The notes: generated from the letters alone by a model not told the origin. Shown: positions 28,355-36,209, numbered from the stretch's first letter. The stretch: DNA of 36,209 bases from Planctomycetaceae bacterium (GCA_029259845.1 JAJDEI010000296.1:1-36209); one strand, 5' to 3'. Numbers and translations: made by a program.

Positions 28355-29065
28355 ATGCGAAGTCGAAGGTCGTTCGTTCTATTTTTTCTATGCAGCGCGG
28401 TCCTTGTCGGTGAGTCCGGCCTGTTCGCGTCCGACGCCCTCTCGGCACCACCGGAAGGTTTCATCGCGATCTTCAACGGAAAGGACCTGACCGGCTGGAA
28501 AGGTCTTGTCGCCAATCCCAAAAAACGGGCCGAGATGTCGCCTCAGGAACTGGCGGACGCCCAGAAGGCCGCCGACGAGCAGATGCGGGCGCACTGGAAA
28601 GTCGTCGATGGTGCTTTCGAGTTCGACGGCAAGGGACAAAGCCTGTGCACCGCCAAGGACTACGGCGACTTCGAATTGTACGTGGACTGGAAGATTCTTG
28701 AAGGGGGCGACAGCGGGATTTACCTGCGAGGCTCCCCGCAGGTCCAGATTTGGGACACCCAATTCCCCGGCTACCAAAAAATCGGTGCCGGCAAAGGATC
28801 GGGAGCCCTGTGGAACAACAAGGAGCACGCCCGTTTCCCGCTCGTCAACGCCGACAAACCGGCCGGCGAATGGAACACTTTTTACATCAAAATGGCCGGA
28901 GACAAGCTGACCGTCAAACTGAACGGACAACTCGTCACCGACAACGTCGTGATGGAAAACTACTGGGAGCGCGACAAGCCGATCTATTCGACCGGACAGA
29001 TCGAACTCCAAAACCACGGCAACAAACTGTGGTTCCGCAACATTTTCATTCGTGAATTGGACTAG
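28355..29065 (+). CDS. DUF1080 (3-keto-disaccharide hydrolase-type) exported protein
   Basis: 236 residues. The signal peptide is RSFVLFFLCSAVLVGESGLFA. The DUF1080 domain starts at GFIAIFNGKDLTGWKG (about 35-50) and continues with HWKVVDGAFEF, YGDFELYVDWKI, GDSGIYLRGSPQVQIWD, WNTFYIKMAGDKLTVKLNG and the closing strand GQIELQNHGNKLWFRNIFIR. This concanavalin-like beta-sandwich is very common in planctomycetes, and some members hydrolyse 3-keto-glucosides made by Gfo/Idh/MocA-type oxidation, a possible functional link to the oxidoreductase at 5566. GGGAG lies 8 bp before the ATG. A helical insert at 52-75 (KKRAEMSPQELADAQKAADE) is slightly unusual. Confidence 0.94.
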   Translation: MRSRRSFVLFFLCSAVLVGESGLFASDALSAPPEGFIAIFNGKDLTGWKGLVANPKKRAEMSPQELADAQKAADEQMRAHWKVVDGAFEFDGKGQSLCTAKDYGDFELYVDWKILEGGDSGIYLRGSPQVQIWDTQFPGYQKIGAGKGSGALWNNKEHARFPLVNADKPAGEWNTFYIKMAGDKLTVKLNGQLVTDNVVMENYWERDKPIYSTGQIELQNHGNKLWFRNIFIRELD

Positions 29066-29088
29066 TGCTTCGTCAGCCTTCGAACCGG

Positions 29089-29145
29089 GGGTTGGAGTTC
29101 AAGCTTTAGCTTGTTTGCGCAGCCTAAAGGCTGAACTCCAACCCT
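29089..29145. repeat. Palindromic repeat after DUF1080
   Basis: GGGTTGGAGTTCAAGCTTTAG pairs imperfectly with CTAAAGGCTGAACTCCAACC (length shown truncated to the arm cores GTTGGAGTTC and GAACTCCAAC). It lies 24 bp after the stop and could act as a transcript-end hairpin, though no T-run follows. Confidence 0.7.
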
Positions 29146-29171
29146 AAGTTCTCGGTTTGACAGACCACGAG

Positions 29172-29268
29172 CAGTCTGTTCAAGAACGCTTCGTCCCTAA
29201 GTTGATGCGATCGTGGAGCAAGCGGGCAGCTTGCTCCACGGGTGGGCGGAGAGATTTTCAACGGGCTG
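29172..29268. mobile_element. MITE-like element family C, copy 1 (97 bp, degraded)
   Basis: Begins CAGTCTGTTCAAGAA and ends TTTTCAACGGGCTG, imperfect inverted ends related to the 158-bp copy at 32384-32541. The interior has a perfect hairpin GTGGAGCAAGC/GCTTGCTCCAC (about 29213-29239). Flanks show no clean target duplication. Confidence 0.65.
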
Positions 29269-29338
29269 ACAGGTTAATGAAACACTCCACGCTGCATGCG
29301 TCCCCCAAGACAATCACGCCCTCCGAGAACACGATCCC

Positions 29339-32300
29339 ATGCCCTATCGGCTAACTACGGCGCCGTTTCTCGCGATCATCGGCGCTTGCCTTTCATCGGC
29401 AGTCGCTGCCGAGCCGACACCATCAACGCAGCCCGCGACGCGTCCGGTGACGATCGTCACTCTGGGCGATTCGATCACGAAAGGAGAGCGATCGGGCGTC
29501 ACTGCCGAGGAGACGTTCGCTGTTCTCCTCGAACAGTCTTTGACCGAACAGGGAATCGCATGCCGTGTCGCTAACGTGGGCATCGGGGGCGAGCGAACGG
29601 ACCAGGCGCTCAAGCGGCTCGGTCAGGTCATCGAACAGCAGCCGCGGATCGTGACTGTCATGTACGGGACAAACGACAGTTACGTCGACAAAGAGAAGAC
29701 TGACAGCCGCATTTCGGTCGACGAGTATCGTTCGAACCTGCAGCAAATCGTGGCGCAACTGCTGCTGCACGGCATTGAGCCGGTGCTGATGACCGAACCC
29801 CGCTGGGCGGCGGATGCTGGTCCCAACGGGGTCGGCGAACATCCCAACGTGCGACTGGAGCGGTACGTCGATGCGTGCCGCGCCGTTGCCCGCGAACTGG
29901 AAGTGCCGCTCGTCGACAACTTTTCCCACTGGACCGAGGCCGAAGCACAAGGGCACAACCTCACCGACTGGACGACCGACAGTTGCCATCCCAACCCCGC
30001 CGGACACCGCCAGGTCGCCGATCTCATTGTTCCCGTGCTGGCGAACATCATCAAGCCGCAGTTTCAGCCGGCAGGGTATCGCGTTGAGCGGCAAACGGTG
30101 CTCAAGCACGATGACGGCAAGTTTCTCTGGTTTCACCCGCGCGTCGCCGCGATTCCCACGGGAAGCGGAAAGCCGTCGGTCATGATGACTCTGCAGAAGC
30201 ATCTCTACACGTCCGATCACTACTCCGGCATGAGCGTGATGCAAACGGACGATCTCGGCGAAACATGGTCCGGACCGGAGACGCGGCCCGAGCTGGATTG
30301 GGTCCATGAGAACGGCGTCGACATCGCCGTCGCCGACGTCACGCCCGGCTGGCATCCGCAGTCCGGCAAGCTCATCGCCGTCGGAGCCCAGGTCCGTTAC
30401 AGCGCCAAAGGGGAGCAACTGGAGGATCAGCCTCGCTCTAATCAGACCGCCTATGCCGTCTACGATCCGGCGTCGAATCAATGGACCCGCTGGAGACGGT
30501 TGGAGATGCCGGTCGGCGGTCAGATCATCGATCAGTTCAACATGGCCCGCAGCGCGTGTGCCCAGTTTGTCGTCGAGGACGACGGGACGGTGCTGCTGCC
30601 GTTTTACATTGGCCCTTCCACAGCCGTGCCTTTCTCGACAACCGTCGTCAGGTGCACGTTCGACGGGGACGAACTGAAGTTCGCCGAGCAGGGCAACGTC
30701 ATGTCACTGGATGTCGCCCGCGGCGTCTACGAGCCGTCACTGATTCGTTTCGACGGACGTTACTATCTCACCATTCGCAACGACCTCAAGGGATACGTCA
30801 CCGTCAGTGATGACGGGTTAGATTATCGGCCGATCAAACGATGGCAGTTCGATGACGGGACGGAACTCGGCAGTTACAACACGCAACAACATTGGGTCGT
30901 CCAGAACGGCGGGCTGTTCCTCGTCTATACCCGCCGCGGGGCGAACAACGACCACATCATGCGGCATCGGGCACCGCTGTTCATTGCTCAGGTCGACCCG
31001 CAGCGGCTACATGTCGTCCGCAAGACCGAACAGGTCCTGCTCCCCGAACGGGGGGCCACGCTGGGCAACTCCGGAGCCGCTGCGATCACGCCGGACGAAT
31101 CATGGGTCACCGTCGCGGAGGGAATCTGGAAGGACGATGCCCGTCGGCGCGGCGCTGAGGGGGCGATCCTGCTGGCGCGCGTGATCTCCAGTGAGTTCCA
31201 GACACCGGCGACGCCGCGCACCGCAGACGCCCTCGTCTCCGGGCGCGATCCGGTCCGCATCGTCTGTTTCGGCGACAGTGTGACTGGGCTGTACTACCAC
31301 ACCGGCGGGCGGCGGACTTACACCGATCTGCTGGCGACCGCAATGCGACGTCTGTGTCCGCGAGCCGACGTTACGACGATCAACGCCGGCATCAGCGGAC
31401 ATACGACCCGCGACGCTCTCAAGCGGATCGGCACCGACGTCCTCGACAAACAGCCGTCCCTGGTCACCGTCATGTTCGGCCTGAATGACATGACGCGCGT
31501 CCCCCTGGACGAATACCGCGCAAATCTCGTGACGATCATCGAAGAGGTCCGCAGCGCGGGTGCCGAAGTCGTGCTGTGCACGCCCAATTCGGTCATCAGC
31601 ACTGCCGGCCGCCCGACGGGAAAACTGGTGCAATACTGCGACGTCGTTCGCGAAGTGGCCCGCACCCAGGACGTCGCACTCAGCGATTGCTACGCAGCTT
31701 ACGAAGCTGTCCATGAACAGGACTCGTCCGCGTGGCGGCTGCTGATGAGTGACGAGATTCACCCCAACCGCGATGGCCACAAGCTCATCGCCGAGCAGAT
31801 CGCCCGCACGATCACCGGCCGCGAAGTGTCGCTCTCGGACGTCGCCCCGCCGCGCCCGGCGCTCCCGCACACCTTCGCCAAACTGCGAGCGAAAGAGCCG
31901 CTCAAAGTGCTCGCGATGACGCCGTTGGACAAATCGGTCGGACCGGCGATTGATGGAATTGTCTCTGGTGCAATCGTTGAGGTGATTCCCTGGGCGATCG
32001 ACGAGATGTCGCTGCCCCAACTGGAACAGGACGCGAAGGCGCGGGTGAGGAAACTCAAGCCCGACCTAGTGGTCATCGCCGTGCCGCGGTCCGCGACGGC
32101 CGCGTCCCGTGATGAGTTCATCCGTTCGTACGCCAGGATCATGAACTGGTCGCTCAGTTTCGGCCGTCAGGAATGGGACGTCGTCGTCGTCCATCCGGAC
32201 GTTGTTCGTCCGGACGTGTCGGACCCACAGGGGATTGAACCGGATGTGGACGAATTGGTCCGACGTCTAGTCGACGCTCAGGACCTGACACTCATCGCCC

Positions 32301-32383
32301 GCCCGCCAGACAGCACCGCCGGCGCGGCCGCAGTCTTCGGTGACTGGTTAAAACGTCAGTGGCGGTTCGCGCCAATGCCATAG
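29339..32383 (+). CDS. SGNH hydrolase/beta-propeller/SGNH hydrolase fusion, exported
   Basis: 1014 residues, with a signal peptide ending near AVAAEP. SGNH domain 1 (about 35-240) has block I GDSIT at 43-47, block III GTND at 110-113 and the catalytic Asp214/His217 in DSCHPNPAGH. Residues about 250-620 look like a sialidase/BNR-type propeller (TDDLGETWSGPE, VYEPSLIRFDGRYYLTIR, VSDDGLDYRPIKRW). SGNH domain 2 (about 638-830) has GDSVT 645-649, GLND 714-717 and Asp805/His808 in DEIHPN. The C-terminus (about 853-1000) is another alpha/beta stretch resembling an SGNH core without the catalytic blocks. Both complete domains look active, suggesting a secreted esterase/deacetylase acting on glycans. 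The stop TAG lies in the 4-bp target duplication of an inserted element. Confidence 0.88.
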   Translation: MPYRLTTAPFLAIIGACLSSAVAAEPTPSTQPATRPVTIVTLGDSITKGERSGVTAEETFAVLLEQSLTEQGIACRVANVGIGGERTDQALKRLGQVIEQQPRIVTVMYGTNDSYVDKEKTDSRISVDEYRSNLQQIVAQLLLHGIEPVLMTEPRWAADAGPNGVGEHPNVRLERYVDACRAVARELEVPLVDNFSHWTEAEAQGHNLTDWTTDSCHPNPAGHRQVADLIVPVLANIIKPQFQPAGYRVERQTVLKHDDGKFLWFHPRVAAIPTGSGKPSVMMTLQKHLYTSDHYSGMSVMQTDDLGETWSGPETRPELDWVHENGVDIAVADVTPGWHPQSGKLIAVGAQVRYSAKGEQLEDQPRSNQTAYAVYDPASNQWTRWRRLEMPVGGQIIDQFNMARSACAQFVVEDDGTVLLPFYIGPSTAVPFSTTVVRCTFDGDELKFAEQGNVMSLDVARGVYEPSLIRFDGRYYLTIRNDLKGYVTVSDDGLDYRPIKRWQFDDGTELGSYNTQQHWVVQNGGLFLVYTRRGANNDHIMRHRAPLFIAQVDPQRLHVVRKTEQVLLPERGATLGNSGAAAITPDESWVTVAEGIWKDDARRRGAEGAILLARVISSEFQTPATPRTADALVSGRDPVRIVCFGDSVTGLYYHTGGRRTYTDLLATAMRRLCPRADVTTINAGISGHTTRDALKRIGTDVLDKQPSLVTVMFGLNDMTRVPLDEYRANLVTIIEEVRSAGAEVVLCTPNSVISTAGRPTGKLVQYCDVVREVARTQDVALSDCYAAYEAVHEQDSSAWRLLMSDEIHPNRDGHKLIAEQIARTITGREVSLSDVAPPRPALPHTFAKLRAKEPLKVLAMTPLDKSVGPAIDGIVSGAIVEVIPWAIDEMSLPQLEQDAKARVRKLKPDLVVIAVPRSATAASRDEFIRSYARIMNWSLSFGRQEWDVVVVHPDVVRPDVSDPQGIEPDVDELVRRLVDAQDLTLIARPPDSTAGAAAVFGDWLKRQWRFAPMP

Positions 32384-32541
32384 CAGTCTGTTGAAAAACT
32401 GCTTCGTCGGCGAGAGCGCGGCGAAACTCGTCAGATCAAGGAACCGAATCGCAGGCATATCCACAGATACGTCGAGATTCGGCGACGCCGAGCTGATGAG
32501 TTTTGACCGCTTGCAGCCAAAATGAGTTTTTCAACGGGCTG
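32384..32541. mobile_element. MITE-like element family C, copy 2 (158 bp)
   Basis: Starts CAGTCTGTTGAAAAACT and ends AGTTTTTCAACGGGCTG; the 17-bp ends are inverted with two mismatches. It is flanked by ATAG on both sides (32380-32383 and 32542-32545), a 4-bp target duplication. It contains no gene. Insertion was exactly at the stop codon of the SGNH fusion gene, and the element forms the leader of the DUF2920 gene. Confidence 0.88.
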
Positions 32542-32598
32542 ATAGCCCATGAAGGCGTCGGAGCACCCGTCTTGAGATATCCTGTTGGGGAGACATCG

Positions 32599-33711
32599 TT
32601 GAGACCGACGATTCACAGCCTGGAATCGGCCCTGTTACTCGCAATCTTCGTTTGTGCACTGACGGTGATGTCCGCGCATGCCGACGAATGGCCGCCGCTG
32701 CCCTCCTCGAACGCTGCTGTCGAGGTTCCCGCTCAGGAGTGGCCGCGCCGGCCGGGTCCGAGAACCGTCCGCGTGCTCGTCCACTATCCGGGCGGACATT
32801 TGGACCGGGTCAATGAGCAGACCGGGCTGATGCTGACGCTGCATAACTGGGGCGGCACCGATTGCGTGGGGACGGCTGATCCGCAAACGCTGGCGGAGCG
32901 GCTGAATGTCGTCGCCATTTGCGTCAACTACCTGCAAAGCGGACGGCAGGCGTCCCTGGAAGACCCGGAGCCGTACGACTACGGATATTTACAGGCGCTC
33001 GATGCCCTGCGGGCGCTGTGGTTTGTCTTCAACGGATTGCAGCAAGCCGAGCGGCCGTTTCATTCGGAGCGAATCTTTGCCACCGGCGGGTCCGGAGGAT
33101 GCAACGTGACTTTGATGGCGAACAAACTCGCCCCGCGCACGTTTGCCGGTGTCGTCGACTTGTCCGGAATGGCGCGGCTGAGCGACGACACCGCCTACAA
33201 CCTGCCGGGCGGCAGCCGTCTCAATGCCCGTTGGTCGCGCGATCCCGAGAGTCCCAACTACCTGGCGACAGACGCCCATGAAATCCGCTTCGTGGGAAAC
33301 CCCTCTCATCTGGCCGTCATGCGACAGTTGGGTTCAACCAGCCGCATCATCGTCGTGCATGGAACCGATGACACCATCTGCCCCTTCACCGAGACCCGGC
33401 AAATGGCCGCCAATATGCAACAGGACGGATTGTCCGTCGAGCCACACTGGATCTCTCAGGACGCGATTGACGGCAAAATCTTCACGAACAGCGAGCACGG
33501 GCTCGGAAACCGGACGGGCATCGTGCTCAGCGTCGCGGGCCGATACTTGGCCGCGGACAGCCCGGAGGCACTTATCCGCGAAGGACCGACCGACTTCGAA
33601 CACCGCGATGCCAAGGTCCGGTACCCGACCACAAACGGTGCCTACGCCATCTCGTACGAGCGCGGCTATCCCGTCGGACACTTCGAGGAAACCAATGCGG
33701 AATCACCGTAG
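32599..33711 (+). CDS. DUF2920 family alpha/beta hydrolase-like exported protein
   Basis: 370 residues from TTG 32599, chosen because GGGGAG (32587-32592) sits 6 bp before it and the product then begins with a signal peptide (LLLAIFVCALTVMSAHA). The open frame extends back into the family C element, which is not plausible coding sequence. DUF2920/alpha-beta hydrolase features are TGLMLTLHNWGGTD, the nucleophile elbow ATGGSGGCNV (Ser165), VVDLSGMARLSDD, VVHGTDDTICPF (acid) and a histidine in NSEHGLGN. Substrate unknown. Neighbours suggest a role in extracellular ester or glycan breakdown. Confidence 0.85.
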   Translation: MRPTIHSLESALLLAIFVCALTVMSAHADEWPPLPSSNAAVEVPAQEWPRRPGPRTVRVLVHYPGGHLDRVNEQTGLMLTLHNWGGTDCVGTADPQTLAERLNVVAICVNYLQSGRQASLEDPEPYDYGYLQALDALRALWFVFNGLQQAERPFHSERIFATGGSGGCNVTLMANKLAPRTFAGVVDLSGMARLSDDTAYNLPGGSRLNARWSRDPESPNYLATDAHEIRFVGNPSHLAVMRQLGSTSRIIVVHGTDDTICPFTETRQMAANMQQDGLSVEPHWISQDAIDGKIFTNSEHGLGNRTGIVLSVAGRYLAADSPEALIREGPTDFEHRDAKVRYPTTNGAYAISYERGYPVGHFEETNAESP

Positions 33712-33725
33712 CCGCTGTGCGTCGA

Positions 33726-33871
33726 CGAGTGGCGGGGGCGCTGTCACACTGTTCGGTGGTGTTGCCGCGCCGATCACCGGGGCGATGGCGCTGCTGAGTG
33801 AATCGTTCACCGCCCCCGGATTATAGGCGGGCTCGTTGTTCCACGCACCAACACGCCCCCGCCACCCCTCG
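33726..33871. repeat. Palindromic intergenic element
   Basis: Arms GTGGCGGGGGCG (33729-33740) and CGCCCCCGCCAC (33854-33865) are exact inverted complements about 113 bp apart, and the whole lies between two co-directional hydrolase genes. No coding content; possibly another short non-autonomous element. Confidence 0.6.
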
Positions 33872-33905
33872 CAGATTCACTTGTGACCAATGGAAAGCGA
33901 TCGAC

Positions 33906-35564
33906 ATGCACAAAGCCGTACTCTTGCTGACGGGCACCGTTCTGGCTGGCGTTGTATCGCCGGCATGCGCGGACGTCGATCTTGGGGACGTCACCGAACG
34001 TCATGTGATGATCCCGATGCGCGACGGGAAAAGTTTGTCCGCCTATCTTTATTCTCCGCCGGGCGACGGGCCGTGGCCGGTTTTGTTTGAACAACGGTAT
34101 GCGAGCCTGCGGGGCGATTCGACACGCCGCGCGATGGCCCGTCTGGCGCAGGGGGGCTATGTCGTCGCACTGGTTAACTTTCGTGGCACGCATCTTTCCG
34201 AAGGGACCTGGGTCGGGTATCGGGCGTTGCAATGGGGCGAGTTGCAGGACGGTTACGACACGTGCGAGTGGCTGGCCGCGCAAACGTGGTCGACGGGCAA
34301 GGTCGGGACGTTCGGTAGCTCGCAGGGTGGGTATGCACAGAACTATCTCGCCGTCACACAGCCGCCGCATCTTGTCTGCCAGTACATGACCGACACCGGA
34401 CTGAGCCTGTTCGAGGAAGGGTACCGCATCGGCGGCACCACTCGCCCGGAACGCTTCAAAGGGATGGACAACGTCTGCCGGAATCCGGAGGACAACCGTC
34501 GGTTAATGGAGGAATGGTTTCGGCATCCCAACTACGATGCTTACTGGCAGGCCGAGGACTGCACGCGGCACTTCGACAAGATGAACGTCCCCTGCTGCAC
34601 GATCGGGAGTTGGTACGATTTCATGAATCAGGGGTCGATCGCCAGTTTTCAGGGTCGTCAGCAGCACGGTGGCCCCAACTCGCGAGGGCAGCAACAACTC
34701 ATCATCGGCCCCTGGCTCCACGGGCGGCTCAACAAGGGGAACCGGGTGGGCGATCTCACCTATCCCGACAACGCCGCCTGGCCGGTCACCGGCCACATGC
34801 TGCAATGGTTCGACCACCATCTGAAAGGAAAAGCGACCGGCGTGGAGCAGGACGCCACCGTGCGGTACTACGTGATGGGAGCCGTCGACGAACCGGACGC
34901 CCCCGGCAACGTCTGGCGGACGGCTGAGACGTTTCCTCCGCCAGCCGCTGCGACATCCTTCTTTCTGCACACCGGCGGTTGGCTCTCCCAAGCAGAGCCA
35001 ACCGCAGCAGGCAGCAGCACCAGTTACACCAGCGATCCGCGTCACCCGATGAAGATCCCGGGAGGGTCCTTCCTCGGCGCGAGAGACGCCCGCGGCTTCG
35101 AGGAACAATCCGAAGTCCTGACGTTCACGACCGAACCGCTAAAGAAACCGGTGGAATGGACCGGTCGTGTTCAAGCCGAACTGTTCCTGTCCTCGACCGC
35201 AAAGGACACGGATGTCATCGTCCGTGTCTGTGATGTTTACCCCGACGGACGGTCGATCCTGATCGTGGGGTATCCGTGGCGGCTGCGGTACCGCGAAGGC
35301 TTCGACCATCAGGTGCTGATAGAGCCGGGACAGGTTTGCCGCGTCGCGTTCCCGGTCGGTTGGATGAGCCAGATTTTCAACACGGGGCACCGCATCCGTG
35401 TGACCGTCGCCAGCACGGGAGCCCCCTTGTACGAACCGAATCCCCAAACCGGAAAACCGCAGACGATCGAGTTTCCGACAGACGCCCTCTCCGCCGTCAA
35501 CACCATTCATCACGGCCCCACACACGCCTCACGCATCATCGCCCCGGTCCCGGGACCCCATTGA
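33906..35564 (+). CDS. CocE/NonD family hydrolase, exported
   Basis: 552 residues from ATG 33906, where a signal peptide starts (KAVLLLTGTVLAGVVSPACA); the longer frame upstream runs through a palindromic repeat. The N-terminal alpha/beta hydrolase domain (about 30-350) has the nucleophile elbow TFGSSQGGYAQNY with Ser139, Asp238 in GSWYDFMNQG and His272 in GPWLHGR. The C-terminal jelly-roll domain (VEWTGRVQAELFLSSTAKDT, YRIRV-like strand RIRVTVAST) is typical of X-Pro dipeptidyl peptidase/CocE enzymes. It hydrolyses esters or acyl-amides; the substrate is undetermined. GGAAAG near 33892 may act as a weak ribosome site. Confidence 0.93.
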   Translation: MHKAVLLLTGTVLAGVVSPACADVDLGDVTERHVMIPMRDGKSLSAYLYSPPGDGPWPVLFEQRYASLRGDSTRRAMARLAQGGYVVALVNFRGTHLSEGTWVGYRALQWGELQDGYDTCEWLAAQTWSTGKVGTFGSSQGGYAQNYLAVTQPPHLVCQYMTDTGLSLFEEGYRIGGTTRPERFKGMDNVCRNPEDNRRLMEEWFRHPNYDAYWQAEDCTRHFDKMNVPCCTIGSWYDFMNQGSIASFQGRQQHGGPNSRGQQQLIIGPWLHGRLNKGNRVGDLTYPDNAAWPVTGHMLQWFDHHLKGKATGVEQDATVRYYVMGAVDEPDAPGNVWRTAETFPPPAAATSFFLHTGGWLSQAEPTAAGSSTSYTSDPRHPMKIPGGSFLGARDARGFEEQSEVLTFTTEPLKKPVEWTGRVQAELFLSSTAKDTDVIVRVCDVYPDGRSILIVGYPWRLRYREGFDHQVLIEPGQVCRVAFPVGWMSQIFNTGHRIRVTVASTGAPLYEPNPQTGKPQTIEFPTDALSAVNTIHHGPTHASRIIAPVPGPH

Positions 35565-35725
35565 ACACGGCAATTTGTGTAGGCCTGGCTCCGTTATCCA
35601 GCTCGTCCTGTGCGAACGTGGAGCTCGCCAGTACGCGCTGACATGACCATCTGTTGCACGGTGATACTCATACGAACGCCACCATGGTTGAGGATTGCGA
35701 AACAATCTTCAGCCGGCGTGCCGCC

Positions 35726-35846
35726 AGGTAGGGTGCGTGGCCGTTGATCAAGTTGGTGCGTTCGTTTGGTGTGGATCGCCGAACGACGCCCCGCATTGAT
35801 CGCGCGATCCAAACGCACCGTCATTCAGCGTCCACGCATCCAACAG
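35726..35846. mobile_element. MITE-like element family B, copy 3 (121 bp, diverged)
   Basis: Same 121-bp span and internal layout as 17506-17626 (GTAGGGTGCGTGGCCGTTG, the inner pair GGTGCGTTC/AAACGCACC) but the right end has drifted to CCACGCATCCAACAG. It is older or degraded relative to copies 1 and 2. Confidence 0.8.
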
Positions 35847-35850
35847 CACT

Positions 35851-35875
35851 GAGGCCGCCGACCGGTCAGGGAGGA
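35851..35875 (+). repeat. Direct repeat R1 flanking IS3 fragment
   Basis: GAGGCCGCCGACCGGTCAGG then GAGGA; repeated at 36177-36201 with one change (A to G at position 11). The AGGCCGCCGG motif recurs once more at 35879-35888. Confidence 0.8.
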
Positions 35876-35903
35876 GAGAGGCCGCCGGCGGTCGCGTGAA
35901 CAG

Positions 35904-36176
35904 TGGACGCGGGAGGGCTGGTTGTATCTGGCCTGCGTGCTGGATGCTTGCTCGCGAAGGATCGTGGGCTGGTCGATGAACGAACGCATCACGCAAGACT
36001 TGGTGTTCGCGGCGCTCAAGATGGCTCTGGGCCGACGTCGGCCCGAGGCTGCAGGCCGGCTGCTGCACCACTCGGATAGCGGCAGTCAATACGCCAGCGC
36101 GGCCTTTCAAGAGTTGCTGCGCGACGAGCACATCACGTGCAGCATGAGCCGTAAGGGGAATTGTTGGGAAGCAACC
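35904..36176 (+). pseudogene. IS3-family transposase (OrfB, rve domain) fragment
   Basis: The frame from 35904 reads WTREGWLYLACVLDACSRRI, then VGWSMNERITQDLVFAALKM, LLHHSDSGSQYASAAFQELL and ITCSMSRKGNCWEA. This is the integrase-catalytic core of IS3-type OrfB with the DDE aspartates in CVLDACS and HHSDSGSQY. Sequence upstream of the first aspartate block is absent, and at NCWEAT, where family members continue with NAxxES carrying the catalytic glutamate, the match breaks at a copy of the flanking direct repeat. The element is therefore truncated on both sides; the window end prevents seeing more. Confidence 0.88.
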
Positions 36177-36201
36177 GAGGCCGCCGGCCGGTCAGGGAGG
36201 A
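36177..36201 (+). repeat. Direct repeat R2 flanking IS3 fragment
   Basis: Second copy of the 25-bp repeat at 35851-35875, 326 bp downstream. It interrupts the transposase frame just before the codon region for the catalytic glutamate. Confidence 0.8.
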
Positions 36202-36209
36202 AGCAGGCC

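Larger units (their letters stand above)
35565..35903. other. Intergenic region before IS3 fragment
   Basis: About 340 bp with no supported gene. It contains family B copy 3 and the first of two direct repeats that frame the transposase fragment. Confidence 0.55.

Overview
The window reads as a chromosomal segment of a GC-rich planctomycete, probably a Planctomycetaceae-type bacterium. The markers are DUF1549/DUF1553 cytochrome proteins, a Tat-exported DUF1501 protein, a Tat-type Gfo/Idh/MocA oxidoreductase, DUF1080 and DUF2920 proteins, CocE/NonD and SGNH hydrolases with signal peptides, Uma2 nucleases, and small lipoproteins known mainly as planctomycete hypotheticals. No rRNA, complete tRNA or CRISPR array was seen.

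Layout. 1-738: gene-poor DNA with a frameshifted tyrosine-recombinase remnant. 739-8013 (+): exported catabolic set of PSCyt1/DUF1549/DUF1553, a four-helix-bundle gene framed by inverted repeats, DUF1501, Gfo/Idh/MocA oxidoreductase and an exported hypothetical. 8289-10290 (-): two paralogous lipoproteins and a DUF2752 membrane protein. 10608-14470 (+): lone sufD and recG. 15254-21843 (+): prkA and its usual partner yeaH/yhbH (DUF444), separated by about 3.4 kb holding two hypotheticals, repeats, a Uma2 nuclease and an RHH/PIN toxin-antitoxin pair with a recognisable promoter/operator. 21928-27987 (-): GT4, HAD, GT4 and a GH13_18 sugar phosphorylase, plausibly a glucosylglycerate-type compatible-solute module. 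28355-35564 (+): DUF1080, a 1014-residue SGNH/beta-propeller/SGNH fusion, DUF2920 and CocE/NonD hydrolases. 35904-36209: a broken IS3-type transposase between direct repeats.

The most distinctive content is intergenic. Several families of short palindromic, MITE-like elements are present: a 185-bp family with two copies, a 121-bp family with three, and a family beginning CAG and ending CTG with two. Several sit at or just after stop codons. Separately, gaps between co-directional genes repeatedly hold tandem 7-bp repeats of unrelated sequence but the same period; the longest is 27 units in unbroken register. The four-helix-bundle gene, framed by ~40-bp inverted repeats and sitting between two genes that normally adjoin, is the best candidate for an uncharacterised mobile unit.

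All calls come from reading the sequence and recalling family motifs; no database search was run.
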